A stretch of DNA of 64,000 nt from Rheum nobile. Lineage: Eukaryota; Streptophyta; Magnoliopsida; Caryophyllales; Polygonaceae. This document shows positions 23,682 through 35,444 of the stretch, one piece after another; the stretch's first letter is position 1; every line of letters starts with the position of its first letter. A program made the translations under genes and the position numbers. Location of the stretch: the NCBI GenBank assembly GCA_027886185.1, contig WOAB01000768.1, positions 310,001 to 374,000 of the forward strand, written 5' to 3'. The notes under the pieces are model-generated. The model was not told the origin of the DNA and did no database searches. It saw only the letters and a program-made list of their open reading frames with translations.

Positions 23682-24694
23682 ATGTTGCCTTGGCTCCAAG
23701 GAAAAAAGAGCAACAAATTTGCAAACACATTAAAAAATATGTTGTTGTTGAGAATAAGGCTATTTCAAAAACAAGGCCTTGTAAGGGTGATGACTATTAA
23801 GGTCTATGAGAACAAAGGATTAAAATCCAAAGAAGCTGCAAATGTTGACAAGGGTAGGGTCAAGAATGATAAGGTGTTGATATTGTACGATGAAAATTAT
23901 GATGTTTCATCAATGATTGATGAAATCATCCAGAAATTGCATAAGCCATATGAGTGTGAAAAAGAGCCGGAGGATGTCTTTGTGAAGGACGATCATGTTC
24001 TTGATTCTGCCAGTGCAAAAATTGACAGTGCTGATATGGATATGCCTACAATGGACAATGAGGTAGGAGGTAAGTGTGATGTTGAGAATGAGAATCTGAA
24101 GAATATGCCAGAATTGTCCAAGCGAGCAAATGACGACCCAAAATGGGTGAATGAGTTAAAGGAGCAATTGCGTCTTATGTGTGGTATTATGAAAGAGGTT
24201 TAGTGTAAGGTTAATGATCAAAAGGTTTGCAAATGTATAATGTCTTCAAGAAGCCTTATGACATTGAGAGTGTTACTAAAGTTAAACATTCATCTCCTTT
24301 GAATGAGGACAGGAAGGGTAAGGATTGTGAGGAAGGATTACATGGTGGTGACATTATTAATTCTCCAACACACAATGGAAACGAGATGAAGGATGATGAT
24401 GAAGTAGTTGTTTACAATTTGAAAGTTCTAGAGGACGCTTGTGTGATGATGTATGTGATTGAGAAAGTTGTTGTTTACATTGTAAAGGTTAACTCTCCTA
24501 ATCATGAGACCCTTGAGGCAGTTGACCCGCATCTCTTAGATCCAGAAACTGCAGAAGAAGCATTTAAAGTTGATACTTCAAATCCTGAAATAAAGGAAAA
24601 TGTAGTTGAAGATGTTGTTTTGAATGATGATTCGAAAGAGGAGGTTGTATGCAGTATCACGAGTATGTTGACTCCCACTCATCCTCTTAGATGA
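23682..24694 (+). pseudogene. DUF1985 gene, acidic middle exons
   Basis: Two open stretches (23682-24203 and 24227-24694) are separated by one stop/frame change. They encode a Lys- and Glu/Asp-rich, low-complexity region (DENYDVSSMIDEIIQKLHK; EVVVYNLKVLEDACV) and end SMLTPTHPLR. In intact relatives a Ulp1-like protease domain would follow such a linker. None is visible here, so the gene is probably truncated. The product as it stands has no assignable function. Confidence 0.45.
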
Positions 24695-25079
24695 TGACAC
24701 ATATAACGGTAATCTCCATGAAACTTGAGGTGCCTCATGAATATCTAGGAAAGATCTAAAATCATCCTATGTGTTAACCATGTATGGATTTCTCAATTTT
24801 TGGAATGGATTCAAATGTGTGAGGCTAATGTCACCAGATGTTTAATTGATCTTAAATCTCTCAATAATCATTTGCATGACAGGTTGTAGTTGCATATTGT
24901 CATCAAATACAAGGGCCTTTCAAATCACATTTTTGACATATGCATAAAATCCATCCTTGATCTTCCATTCCCCTCCATAGCAGACAGTAAGAATTTTGAG
25001 TTACATCTGCACAATACCAAAAAAGTGAAACACTATCATCATCAATATTTATTGTTCATAACCAATGTTTGTTGATCAA

Positions 25080-25900
25080 TTTTTTTTCAAATACAATTGG
25101 TTGACAGTTCACAGTAAGCAATTCTTATATGCATAAAGTTGTCATCACAACTTAATAACTAGCATGAAGTTATGAAATTGTGATCAACTAATTATTGTTG
25201 TCAAATAAAGTAAAAAAAATTATTCATCAAACTATCATCATCAAAAAATATAGAACTGTCAACAATCATTTTCATTATCAGCAAACAGTCATCACAGAAA
25301 CCTTAGATATTATTGATGAAAGTTTGTAAATGTCAACCAACTAAGTGTCAAGCAATGTGATGAATAAGTATCAACAACTATCATCATTTATGCATTGTTC
25401 ATATCATACTGGCATCAAAACATTTTTAGTATTTAGCAATTGTCATTAACTAATTATTAGATTCACAAAGTTGTCATCACAACTTAATAGCTATCATGAA
25501 GTTATTAAGTTGTGATTAACTAATTATTGTTGTCAATTGAAGTAGCGAATAAAATTTTATTTATCAAACTGTCATCATCAAAAAAATATATAATTGTGAG
25601 AAATTATTTTTCATTATCATTGAATTGTCATCATAGAAACCTTAAAATTTATGGACTGTCATCAAATAATTCTAAGTTGGATGAATTGTAATCACAAACA
25701 CGTCAAATATTAGCATGACCAAATTCAACTGAACTCTCATCAAATTTTATCTAATACCTTTTGTCAACATATGTAATGTTAGCATGTTCGATTTGTTTAA
25801 CATTTATATTGTCATCAATATTGGATTAAGCTTTTTTGTCGTCTATATTGAGTGGTCAAATATGAGTTGTCATTAAAACTAAAACATAAAAAATTTTGTT
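25080..25900. repeat. Inverted subterminal repeats, right part of the DUF1985 transposon
   Basis: Dense GTCATCA / ATTGTCATCA words in the orientation opposite to 3648-4140, plus a longer direct pair (GTTGTCATCACAACTTAATA at about 25138 and 25470). This mirrors subterminal repeat arrays of plant DNA transposons, where they are usually transposase binding sites. Confidence 0.55.
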
Positions 25901-26330
25901 TTATACTCTGATTTCTACTTGAAATCACTCGAAACTGTTCTCATTTGTTTTGAATTCGATATTCGCATATGTATTTGTAACATAAAAGCTTTAAAATTGT
26001 TCTTTCCCAGTTTGAGATATATACATGGATCAACTTTTCTTTTCGGTAACAGTTGTAGACGAATGTGGTTTTGATTTCGATCGATTGTGTTCTTAGAACC
26101 TCTGCGTTTTTTACATTCGTCTTCATTTATTGAATCCGTCCGCTTAGAAGATTACTTTTGTTGTGGTGAAATGCAAAATATTGTCATGGGAGAAGCTTGT
26201 CTTTGGGAGTAAGAATGACAGCGTGCGTCGCGTTTAGGAGGTCGTTAAGGTTAGGGGTCACATGGCCAAATATAGCTAATTTGGGTGTGTTAGTTTAATT
26301 TCCACCCTCTTAGAGGGTCATTTAGCCGCT

Positions 26331-26869
26331 TTATCCTAAAATATATGTATATAAATATATCGGGCCAGGCTGAATGGCTTGTTCGAACTTGTACCTCTAC
26401 CCGAGCCCAGCCCGTTTAACCGTCCGAGCCATTCCAAACGGCCCATTTGGGCTCCAATCCATGTCCAAACCCGTATTATTAGGCGGGCGAACCAATCTGC
26501 GTTTGCCTAGGTCTATATGAAGGTTGTATAATGCAAGCTAGCCTCATGATTGTGAACCTAGTCTTATTTTTACATCATTAAATTTAAACTAGTGTAATAC
26601 ATGTGCCATACTACCATGCGCGGGTGTGATATGAAATTCATATATTTATATATCTATATATATGTATAACTAAAAAATTGCTATAAAATAAATTTATTTT
26701 ATCACAAATGAAAATTATAAAATCGTCTTACTTGTAACTCTTGAAAAGAGTAACATAAAATTAGTCATGAATAATTTTCGGTCGTGGGAGAAACAAATTA
26801 AGTTGTTATTTGTTAAAGTGATTTTCCTTAACTTTTGTTTATTGTTATTAAAGCACAAACATTGAAATA
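26331..26869. other. AT-rich spacer, no gene seen
   Basis: It contains TA-rich simple sequence (26340-26360, 26640-26670) and a short moderately GC-rich stretch at 26365-26510 with GGCCCATTTGGGC-type words. No coding signal was recognised. Confidence 0.5.
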
Positions 26870-27522
26870 TTAGCGTGGATGAGGATGTAGCGTTGGATGT
26901 GTGGTCACTCTAGGTTGGACAATATCAAAAACAAAGACATATGCAACAGAGTCGGGATAGCTAGAATTTGTGATAAGTTGGATGAATCTAGACTATGATG
27001 GTTCAATCATGTTCAGAGGAGACAACCTAATGCCCCAGTTCTCAGATCTGAGGGTTTAGTTCTTGGTGACTTCCGTTCGAGGAAGAGGTAGGTCCAAGAA
27101 AAGTTGGAAGGTTGTTATTAGACATGACCTCAACCTCTTGACTGTCACAGAAGATGTGGAGGGAGAACATTCGAGTATCAGAATCCTAGTTTAGACCAGC
27201 CAGTATTTCGTGACCGATCTTAGGACTTCTGAACTTATGGATATAGGTTGATTAGATTAGTGTTATAGTATAGGTTCTTAGAATAGAGGCCATGTGTCTT
27301 CTGTTTCTTGTGCACGTGTGGTATGATTTTGCTTTTTCCGTCGCTCGATTTCGTTTTCTGTGTGCTTTCATAATACTATTGACCTTTGTTCTTACCTCTA
27401 TGTTTTTCCTCTTCTAGGGTCGCTCGAGAAAACATCCAACCAACTTGCTCGAGGATAGGATGTGTACATCTTGAGCCCCCAAACCCCGTTTAGGCGGGAT
27501 TTCACTGGGTCGTTGTTATTGA
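26870..27522 (+). mobile_element. RTE-type LINE, 3' remnant
   Basis: Translation of the plus strand gives RWMCGHTRLDNIKNKDICNR-like, VGIARICDKLDESRLWWF and HVQRRQPNAPV blocks (some across frames), the conserved post-RT C-terminus of plant RTE LINEs. Its 3' UTR follows, ending GTGTACATCTTGAGCCCCCA ... GGGATTTCACTGGGT and a GTTGTTATTG terminal repeat-like tail, typical of the clade. The endonuclease and most of the RT are absent, which is the usual 5' truncation. Confidence 0.8.
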
Positions 27523-28237
27523 TCATAAATCTGGAAAAACAAAACCAAATCTCATTTGAATATTTCAAATTGACCATTCAAGTTGGATAATATACCTATA
27601 ACATGGTCCATTTATTAATGACTAATAATAAATATAAACTATCTTATAACTATTTTAAAAGAGTTATGAAAAATATTTATCATCTTGTTTAACAAAAGAT
27701 ACAGTAATACAAAAAATATATAGTTACAATAAATTTATGAAAAATTTATAGGTGGGGTATGATTTTTACGTCTTTTATATGTCAATTCTAATGTACAAAA
27801 CAAATTAAATATATAATATTTATATTATGTATATATTTTAATATGGAAGAGTATTAGTTTGAGTGTTAGTTATGAAGATGAACAATATATACATGTACTA
27901 TAACAATATTCTACCAAAAAGAAAATGATATGTTAGACTGTCATTTAAAATATATATATATTAATTACATCAATATAGATCTTACAACATATAAAATTGA
28001 TCATAAAAAATAAAAATAAAATACTTAACAAAACTTATGTGTAAGTTTTTGTATATAAAACAAAATAATAAATAAATACCATTATTGAATATTTGGCCAA
28101 AAATTATTGAAAGATAATAAATTGAATCTAAACTATGATACGACTAGATTGTGATTTGGTATAAATTTCAAACATCCGTATGTAATAAAAAATAAAAAAC
28201 TTGGCATATAAATGCATATCACATTATTTAAAAGATA
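27523..28237. other. AT-rich spacer, nothing recognised
   Basis: Over 75 percent A+T by eye, with many TATA-type runs and no open frame with recognisable similarity. Confidence 0.5.
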
Positions 28238-28296
28238 ATAAAAATAGGTCGTTGCTATTTAACGCCCCAGATAATTTCCTATTTAGCGCCCTATTT

Positions 28297-28450
28297 CGTC
28301 TGTGACGGACGAAATGTATTCGTTCGTCACATACAAATGTGTTATGTCCGTTACGGACGAAGTTGTTGTATATAAATACAACAACTTCGCTATGCTCATC
28401 ATTTATCAGAAACTTCGTTACGTGACTTCCACTCCGTCCGTGCTGTCTTC
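28297..28450. repeat. Palindromic CGTCCGT/ACGGACG words, left terminus of MULE1
   Basis: CGTCTGTGACGGACG (28297), a CGTCACAT...ATGTCCGTTACGGACG pair (28320-28361) and CGTCCGTG (28435). The series continues at 28780-28872 upstream of the plus-strand gene and recurs at 30865-30946, 31930-32020 and 32562-32695. Confidence 0.7.
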
Positions 28451-29019
28451 CCACGCATTGGTCATTCCAATCTGTCACGTTTCAATCAAATTCGTCCATT
28501 ACGATCCATGAGGTTAGTTAAATCTGTACTTGTTCTTGGCTTAGTTTAATGGTGCGTTGAAATTATTGAATTTGTTTGCAAATTTTTGATGAGTTAGGTT
28601 TTAGGGTTTAAATGTTGAATGTTGTTTGAACATGATTAAGTGTTTAATGTTGGATTTGAACATGTTTGAATGTTGTTTGAATGGAAAAATGCCGGTTTTG
28701 AATCTGGATTTGAACATGGCTTAGTTTAGGTTTTAGGGTTCGATCTCGCAAAATGCGTTTGGGGAAGAAGATGAGCAACCCGTCTGTGACGGGCAGATCT
28801 GCTTGATCCGTCACGGACGGGTTGGCTTGGTCCATGACGGACGAGTGTGTTTCGTCCGTCACAGACGGATTTACGGTTTCGGAGGTGGAACGAAACAAGA
28901 TCTGGCTTGGTCCGGATTATGTGTAGACTGTTGATTATGTGTTGATTTGGCTTGGTCCGTATTTACAGTTTCATTATGTGTTGATTTGGCTTCTAAAGTG
29001 TTGTTTTTTCCTGTTCCAG

Positions 29020-29647
29020 ATGGATAATGAAACAAGATTTGCCCGTCATCGAAGGTGGAACGCTATTCGTGATGGAGAAGGACAATAACAAGAGGACCGA
29101 GTATACCAAAGAAGGCAACCTTTGAAGAAAAAATCTAAAAAAGGGGACAAAGCAGGACCGAGTACGGTAAATGAATAGGTGGAGGAACCGGTATATCCAG
29201 ACCCGTCATTGAACAACATGCCGTTTAACGATCCACCGATATACCATACAGTTAACCCGGATGTGGTAAGTTACTATATATATGCTTAGTTAATTAAACT
29301 ATTACATTATTTAACATTGTTTCAAATAATTTGTTTTATAGGATCCTACATGGTATGTACCTCCTGTACCTGTTCAGCAGCCTAGTGGTTGGCCCGTTCC
29401 TATGTGGTCGGGAAATATGAGTGGGCAAGGTGTTTGGCCCGTTCAGCAGTCTAGTGTTGAGGAACCGGCAGAGGAACCGGTTGCTTCTACATAGCGTAGA
29501 CAAACTAGACAGCCTAGGCAGGCTAGACAGCATAGACAGGCTAAAGGCCGTGGAGGGGATGTTTTCGATCCGAAGTTGGTAGGACCTGTAGCTGGAGAAC
29601 GTACTCAGATGCCTAGTTCATGGGTTCAAAAAATAAATATAAAATAA
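29020..29647 (+). pseudogene. MULE1 small convergent gene, two exons
   Basis: An ATG at 29020 opens MDNETRFARHRRWNAIRDGEG, followed by a basic segment (LKKKSKKGDKAGPSTVNE) with two stops, then EEPVYPDPSLNNMPFNDPPI and a donor (GTAAGT) at about 29265. The second exon from about 29341 (DPTWYVPPVPVQQPSGWPVP) is Pro/Gln/Trp-rich, has one TAG, and ends with an Arg/Gln repeat and PSSWVQKINIK at 29647. Its last 35 bases overlap the 3' end of the convergent transposase gene. No known domain. By position it resembles accessory genes transcribed toward the transposase gene in some MULEs (as mudrB is in MuDR), but I see no sequence similarity to support homology. Confidence 0.4.
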
Positions 29648-30707
29648 TTAAATGTTTAGTACCGTACCGAAATGAAATGTCTCTCCTTGTCAACATGGCA
29701 GATGCAAAAGCGACCAAACAACCCATATTTGGAATGACCATCCAAGTCTTCTTTTGGGTCATCCCAGAGTCAAACCATATAAGTTGTTCTAGTAATCTTT
29801 CCAGCGTCGACTCAAAAAGGCAAGTCTGAGCATACAATTCCCAAATTTCTTTCACCTTATCAGTCATGGATCGCCGGACGATCCTCCATTGTTCATGCCC
29901 GAGGCCTATTTGATCTGCAATGGCTCTGTATCCACAGTTTCCATCACCAACAATATCAAAGTAACCGTTCAAGTGTTCGTGCATACACGATGGAACTATA
30001 CCCTTATACAGGTCAAAGTCTTTAATGAAGGACTGTGTAGGCAGATAAGGTGGTGGAAACATTTGACCCACTGGATTCTTGAGAGCTCTAACCTGAGATG
30101 CCCTCAAAGGAGTGGTAGGAGCTTTAGGGTTTGGTGAAGGTGTGCTAGTGGGCTTTGGTGGCCTACCTCGTTGCTTCTTGGAAGGTGTCCCTTCCGTATC
30201 TTTGTTTGTGTACTCCCATGAAGAATGATGTCTTTTAGTGGTATCTTCGTTTGGAGCTCCCATTGGCCGTCCCTTATGCCTCACAATAGCCGGCTCTTGC
30301 AGACTAGTCCCCTCAGGATGAGCTATGTCGTAAAGTCGCGAGACACATTTTTCTTGATCATCTGCTGACAGATTGGGGAAATGATCCATATAAAATTGAT
30401 CCATCAAAGATCTCACGACCCTGCACTTCACCTCAACGTCACCTTCGTCTTGCACTTCTGACAAACTCAATCGTCTCCAAAATGGATGCAACGCTGAAGC
30501 CTTAATAGGGATTGAACTCGTCATATTTCTAGCAATGTCATGCACACACGGCAATCCATCTCTCACCCTCATCTGACATCTGCAGATCTTGTCACAAAAT
30601 GAATTTTCCCCTTTTTTGTATTCCTTCGTCAAGCGGTCAAGTACAACCTTAGATACTTTGTACTTCAACCGCTTGAAAACATCAGCTCCTATCACAAGAG
30701 TCATCAT
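29613..30707 (-). pseudogene. MULE1 transposase C-terminus with SWIM-like motif and OTU-like domain
   Basis: A 364-codon frame. Residues about 40-60 carry CRCQMRVRDGLPCVHDI, the CxC...CxH SWIM-type zinc motif that closes MULE/FAR1 transposases. A linker follows with a conserved GRPxGAPN motif and an AT-hook-like RGRPPK. From about residue 245 there is an OTU-like cysteine protease start, YFDIVGDGNCGYRAIADQIG, with the D-G-N-C active-site signature. The frame ends FFEPMN without the expected catalytic histidine (HxxHW-type) segment, which MULE2 retains, so the protease half is truncated. The upstream exon (VEGAHSSLKDFLTTPHGSLD, about 30810-30710) is separated from this frame by stops. Confidence 0.75.
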
Positions 30708-30864
30708 GTTTTGTACACTCTTCCATTATCGAATATCGTGTCTAGACTTCCATGTGGAGTAGTCAAGAAGTCTTTTAAACTAGAGTGTGCTCCTTCAACC
30801 CTATAGTTAGTACAAAAGAGTTTAAAGTTTGATCATATGCAAGCTTTATGTTCTCTGCAGAAAC

Positions 30865-30946
30865 TGTCCGTCACGTATGGATGAACTTCATACGTGACGG
30901 ACGACACACCTTCGTCCGTGACGTGTGGACTCTATCCACACGTGAC
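30865..30946. repeat. Palindromic words in a MULE1 intron
   Basis: Two inverted pairs of the CCGTCACGTATGGATGAA / TTCATACGTGACGG type in tandem, in the non-coding gap between the DDE exon and the next exon. Confidence 0.7.
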
Positions 30947-31111
30947 AAACATTTTATGCAGAGAGGCTAATGCAGTGAAAAATTAGCAAATGCAGTGAAT
31001 ATAGAATGCAATACAGATTGGACAATGCACTAAACTGTTTGTCGTGGAAGTTCCAAGCGTGAAAACAGTATCTGTCCAAGCTGACACGAGTCTTTCCCTA
31101 TATGGGATCAG

Positions 31112-32393
31112 CTAGCTGTTTCTTACATATTGAGTCAGACGTGGCCAAGCCCTCCATTCCGACTCAATTCTGTGCAACTCCCTCTCGTACTCGAGTACAG
31201 TTGTTTGCTTGAATAAATTATAGTATGTATTTGCAAACCTTGTACCCAAGCTTTTATCCTTCATCTCCTTCTTAGCACGGTCCTCTATGTTCTTCTTCAC
31301 ATGGCGCCTACAGAGAATAGATTTTGCACTTGGAAAGAGTCTATCTAACGCATTCATCAAGGCCTTTTCACGATATGTCACTAGGCATGTAGGTGGTACT
31401 TGACACTTTTTACACATTTCAAAAAGTTGTTGTGCGGTCCACACGTAGTTGTCTTCTTGCTCACGCTGTAGAAATGCCCCCGTCACATTGTAGTTCTTCC
31501 ATGTAGACGTGACTCCTCCACCAAGGTTTCTATCTCGACCAATAGTGATGCAGAAGTGATTATCAATCCCAATTTGTCTAGCCTATTTAATTGCATCTTC
31601 TCTGGAGCCGAATACTTCACCCGTGGTAAACTTCTCTAAATAATCTTCCGAAACAATTACTTCTGCAGGTGTAGGAAAATCAAACCGCGGATGTATGTGT
31701 AATGTCGGGAACCCAAATTGAGGTGGAGCCTCCCACCTTACGGACGGAATTCCACTATGAGCTAAACCATCTAATATCAGTATATGCGGTTGTTGAGGCC
31801 CACAACTTTCGCCGAACAACCCAAGTGAAAAGGACGGTGGTGCCATGTCCCAGTCATTATACCGTTGTTCACAAAATTGTTCTCCTATTCAAGTAAGAAA
31901 ACAAGTTAGCATGCAGTTTCTGTAAAACTAATCCGTCTGTCACGAATGGATGCATTCCATCCGTCACGAATGGGCATTCCACCGTCACGAATGGATGCAT
32001 TCCATTCGTGACAGACGGTTTTCTTTCAAAAAACAGTCACGACCGAAGTTTTACACTTGCAAAGATCTAGTAAAAAACAGTATAACAATGCCAAACACTC
32101 AAAATCAGTATAACAATGCCAAACACACAAAATCTCCAACGTTTTAGTACAACATAATCTAAGATGAAGTTTTTATGAATTTATAGTAACAACTATTGAC
32201 AATTACCTTAAGAAAGTGTTTTTTGTCCAAAGAACAACTCAAACATATAGACATTCACAAGAAAGAACCATAAAATTCTTAACTTCCACTAACATGTAAA
32301 GTAAACACTTAAAAATCATACCTCATTGTGATGATAATCTCTTGAAACATCTTCTCCACCATTGAAGTTGAAAAAATTATCTTCATTTGCCAT
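31112..32393 (-). pseudogene. MULE1 transposase, N-terminal and DDE exons
   Basis: Exon 1 starts at an ATG at 32393 (MANEDNFFNFNGGEDVS, acidic) with a donor after 32322. Exon 2 begins near 31884 and reads MAPPSFSLGLF, then FTTGEVFGSREDAIK with a TAG, the start of a FAR1-like DNA-binding domain. It continues NHFCITIGRDRN..STWKNYN, then jumps to QLFEMCKKCQVPPTCLVTYR and MNALDRLFPSAKSILCRRHV, part of the MULE transposase (DDE) core. Much of the zinc-finger and early DDE region is missing. The joining phase of exons 1 and 2 does not fit, so at least one more indel exists. Intron 1 contains palindromic CGTC/GACG words (31930-32020). Confidence 0.7.
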
Positions 32394-32561
32394 GGAAAAG
32401 AATCAAACTAATGGAAGATAATGGAAAAGGTGTTGTGGGATGGAAGGGAATGAGTGATTGAGGTTTAAGGTTTAATTTTGGCCGTAATATGTTAGAGACG
32501 GTAGTTAATGTTGTTAGGTGAGGACAAGTAATATTTAATGTTTATGATTGTTAACCTCATC

Positions 32562-32741
32562 TGTGACGGATGGACATGTTTCGTCCGTGACAGATGAAAC
32601 ACTTTGGCCCGTCACGGATAAAACACTTTGGCCCGTCACGGATGGATCATGTTAATCTGTCACAGATGAACATGTTTGGCCTGTCACGGATGGACCAGGG
32701 CGGTAAATAACAATTTTATCGGAGTGCTAAATAGAAATCGT
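32562..32741. repeat. Right terminus of MULE1 with palindromic words
   Basis: Six alternating GTGACGGATG / CGTCACGGATG words over 135 bases, followed by the inverted terminal motif (GGGCGGTAAATAACAATTTT...GCTAAATAGAAATCGT). Confidence 0.65.
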
Positions 32742-32750
32742 GTAAAAATA

Positions 32751-34879
32751 TTATCAATCTATGAAACTATTTTCAGTATTATACCTATTTAGTTAGTGTA
32801 TAGATAACATCATGGTAACAATTGTTGTAATCTTGTCTTAATGGTCTAACTACTCATGTTTTATTAAGCCACGAAATAAAGCAAAAAATCAAGACTTTGA
32901 TATACGATATACATCTACATTTCAATATTATACAATGTTATAATAAAAGGAGTATAGAAACAACAATAGAATATGATTTGAGCAATTAATATTAAATGAG
33001 TATTTTTATATATAAAGATGCTAATAATATACAAAATTTATGTATGGACGAATAATGAAGCAAACCCATAGCATTCGGGTCCAAGTTGTTAAAATTTGTC
33101 ATTTATTAACTAAGCAAACTCAAATTGAAAGGAAGATTACAAGAGAATATTCAAATTTAACATAGAACATATTGTTTCAAAAAAAGCTATATATATCAAT
33201 GGTAGGATTGATTATCTCAAAGATCGAGGATCAAGTATTTTGGTGGTGCCATATAGTTACAGCCGTAAATGGATTTTGTTTTCTTTTTTTCATATTGTCC
33301 ATGTATTTAACATTTTTTTATGATAAACGTAAAGTATAGTGTAACCGTATACAATTATTCTAGCCTAGTAATAGTCATCATGAAAACCTATTTTTTATAG
33401 TCTAAAGGTATACAATGCAAATCTAATTCAACTTTTTGGGTGGGGTAAATAACATAAGTAATTATAAAAGAAAATCACAATTTCGTTTTCTTCTCAAAAT
33501 ATCAATTTGTCGACATAGTAAAATTCAATTTGTATTTTTCTAAAAAATCCATTAAATTTAATTATAGTTAAGAATTGATTAAAACTGAACCACCTAAAAT
33601 GTAGAATATAAATTATGACAATTCAACAATTATTTCAAAATTAATTAACCAAAGAAGCTGATTTCAACATGAAATAGACGGTTAAGAGGTTCTAAATAAA
33701 AATAAATTTTCAAAATATGAAAACATGTTTTTCCTATAAATAAGGTATGAAAATCGACTATAGAAACACATTTACTTTTGTCATTTGCTAATAAAAACAG
33801 TTAATGGAAATTACACAAGACATGATAAATTTAAATCTGGTCATTTAAGGAAATCTTTTAATGAACTGTTAAATGAATCTTAAGATATAAAAAACATATA
33901 TATTATTCTAATTATCTTTTTAATAAAAATAAATATCTTATTTGATGAATTTTAAGATTTTAAAAAATTAGCTAACTACCAGTTTATGTTGTTCTAGTAT
34001 AAATGACACCTACAATTATTTAAATCAGTTAATTTACTAATAAATTCATGAAAAAAAATCAACTAATAGAGATCAATTATTCAAATTCAGAAGGTTGTGA
34101 TTTTTTAATATTTCATAATGAAATGATAGATATTTTTTAATAAATATAAACAATAAATGTACATATATTCTTAATAAAAAAAAATTGAATTTATTGACTA
34201 TGAATTGAATAAATTACAAAATCATGATACTCAAATTACATAATTTAGATTAAATTTTAACAAAAAACCTAAATTTTAAATTGAAACCCAAATCCATAAT
34301 ATTTATATGGTTCATATTTTGTTAAGATGTTTTATGGTTTAATAAATATATATATAGATAGCTCTCATCTGAACTTGTAGTATTATTTAGAAAACATATT
34401 AGAATAAAGAAATATATCTATCACTATAAGTCCATAATTGAGTTATGACAATAATTTTTTTTTAAATTATAGGAATAATTAATATTCAATTAAAGTTAAA
34501 TTGAGATGAAATACTTAACTAATAACTATGTTGTATAATAAAACACTGTAAGAATTTTCAAGGTTTTAAAATATTATATATGATATGTAAATAATATCTA
34601 ATTCAAGAATTTGAAGAGCTAATTATAATATATACACTAAAAATGAAAGAAGAAGAAGTACGCATATACTAATCACTATTGTAAAGAAAAATTAGGTTGA
34701 TAAAATTGAAGGAAAATCATTAAACATTTATTATTTTATTATATATAGGTGTTATAGGTTGAAATATTTATTTAATATAAGAAAAAATTAAAATAAAATA
34801 AAAATAATAAAATAAAATCCTAACAACATGAGCTTAAAAACGCTCTGATGGCCTAGAAAGAGTGAGGTTTAATATATAG
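32751..34879. other. AT-rich spacer, nothing recognised
   Basis: Very AT-rich with long A and T runs and no coding similarity. No terminal repeats or tandem arrays stood out. Confidence 0.5.
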
Positions 34880-35443
34880 TTATAGATATAAAGAGAAGAC
34901 TGTCCTCCGATCACCGTCGGTCACATATAATATGAGAAGCATGTTAAGACTCCTTGTAAATGAGCACTCACCCCAATCAGCATTAGTGAAATCCTTAAAA
35001 GTAAGAGGGGAAAAAGTCGAGAAAAAAGACCCAAGTGAAGTGTGGCCTTCAAATACATGACCACATGTTGAGCAGCTTGCATATGAGGTAGTCTGGGGGA
35101 ATTAAGAAACTGAGAAAAGTGTTGGGTAGCATAGGAAATATAGGTCGTGTGAGACCTAAGTATAACAGGCGACTAATAAGGTAGTCTTCTATAGACTCTA
35201 GGATCAGTCAACAAATCACCAGAATCAATGGACAAATGAAGGCCTTTAGGTATAGGGAAAGAAACAGGTTTACAATTAGTCATGTTCAAGTCAACAAGAA
35301 TATTATAAACATATTTCTTTTGATGTAGCATGGTGCCAGCAGCAGAAAGACCAACTTCAATGCCAAAAAAATATCTAATCAAGCCCAATTCCTTAATAGT
35401 AAAAGCATTGTCCAAATTCTTCATCAAGCAAGCTATAGTAGTA
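34880..35443 (-). pseudogene. pol: C3 copia fragment: RT C-terminus and start of RNase H
   Basis: On the minus strand, DPTTIACLMKNLDNAFTIKE, then LGLIRYFFGIEV, LHQKKYVYNILVDLNM and NCKPVSFPIPKG match the part of Ty1/copia reverse transcriptase just after the catalytic YVDD-like motif. Further on, across stops, PHMQAAQHVVMYLK and FTNADWGEC match RNase H. The reading starts exactly where the other half at 63149-64000 ends (an FGNDITT-like peptide), so the two halves were one element split by MULE2. Confidence 0.85.
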
Positions 35444-35444
35444 G

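Larger units (their letters stand above)
3648..26330 (+). mobile_element. DUF1985-bearing DNA transposon, interrupted by gypsy G2
   Basis: The sequence before G2 (3648-4140) and after it (21716 onward) is one continuous element: both sides carry the same diverged GTGATGACAATG / TGTGATTACACATTAG repeats. An uninterrupted sister unit at 3830-3890 shows the join as TTACTTGATAAT running into ATTGATGAC. The plus strand then encodes a DUF1985-type gene. The right part (25080-25900) has the repeat in inverted form (GTCATCA), and the region ends near 26330 with a stretch (GGTCACATGGCCAAATATAG ... TTTAGCCGCTTTATCC) that resembles a Mutator-like terminus. The left end was lost at, or lies beyond, the G1 junction. 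Assignment to MULE rather than CACTA is inference: DUF1985 genes, often with a Ulp1 protease domain, are known passengers of plant DNA transposons. Confidence 0.5.
28247..32741 (-). mobile_element. MULE1: Mutator-like element with transposase-OTU gene
   Basis: Imperfect terminal inverted repeats: left (28247) reads GGTCGTTGCTATTTAACGCC...CTATTTAGCGCCC. The reverse complement of the right end (near 32741) reads ACGATTTCTATTTAGCACTC...TTATTTACCGCCC. They are flanked by a 9-bp direct repeat with one mismatch, ATAAAAATA (28238-28246) and GTAAAAATA (32742-32750); AT-richness weakens this evidence. Inside are a FAR1/MULE-type transposase gene on the minus strand with a C-terminal OTU-like domain and a small convergent plus-strand gene. 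CGTCCGTCACGGACG-type palindromes occur in both ends and in introns. Confidence 0.75.

Noticed and set aside
28302..28511. Plus-strand ORF at the MULE1 left end
   Set aside because: It covers the palindromic terminal words and has no similarity to known proteins.
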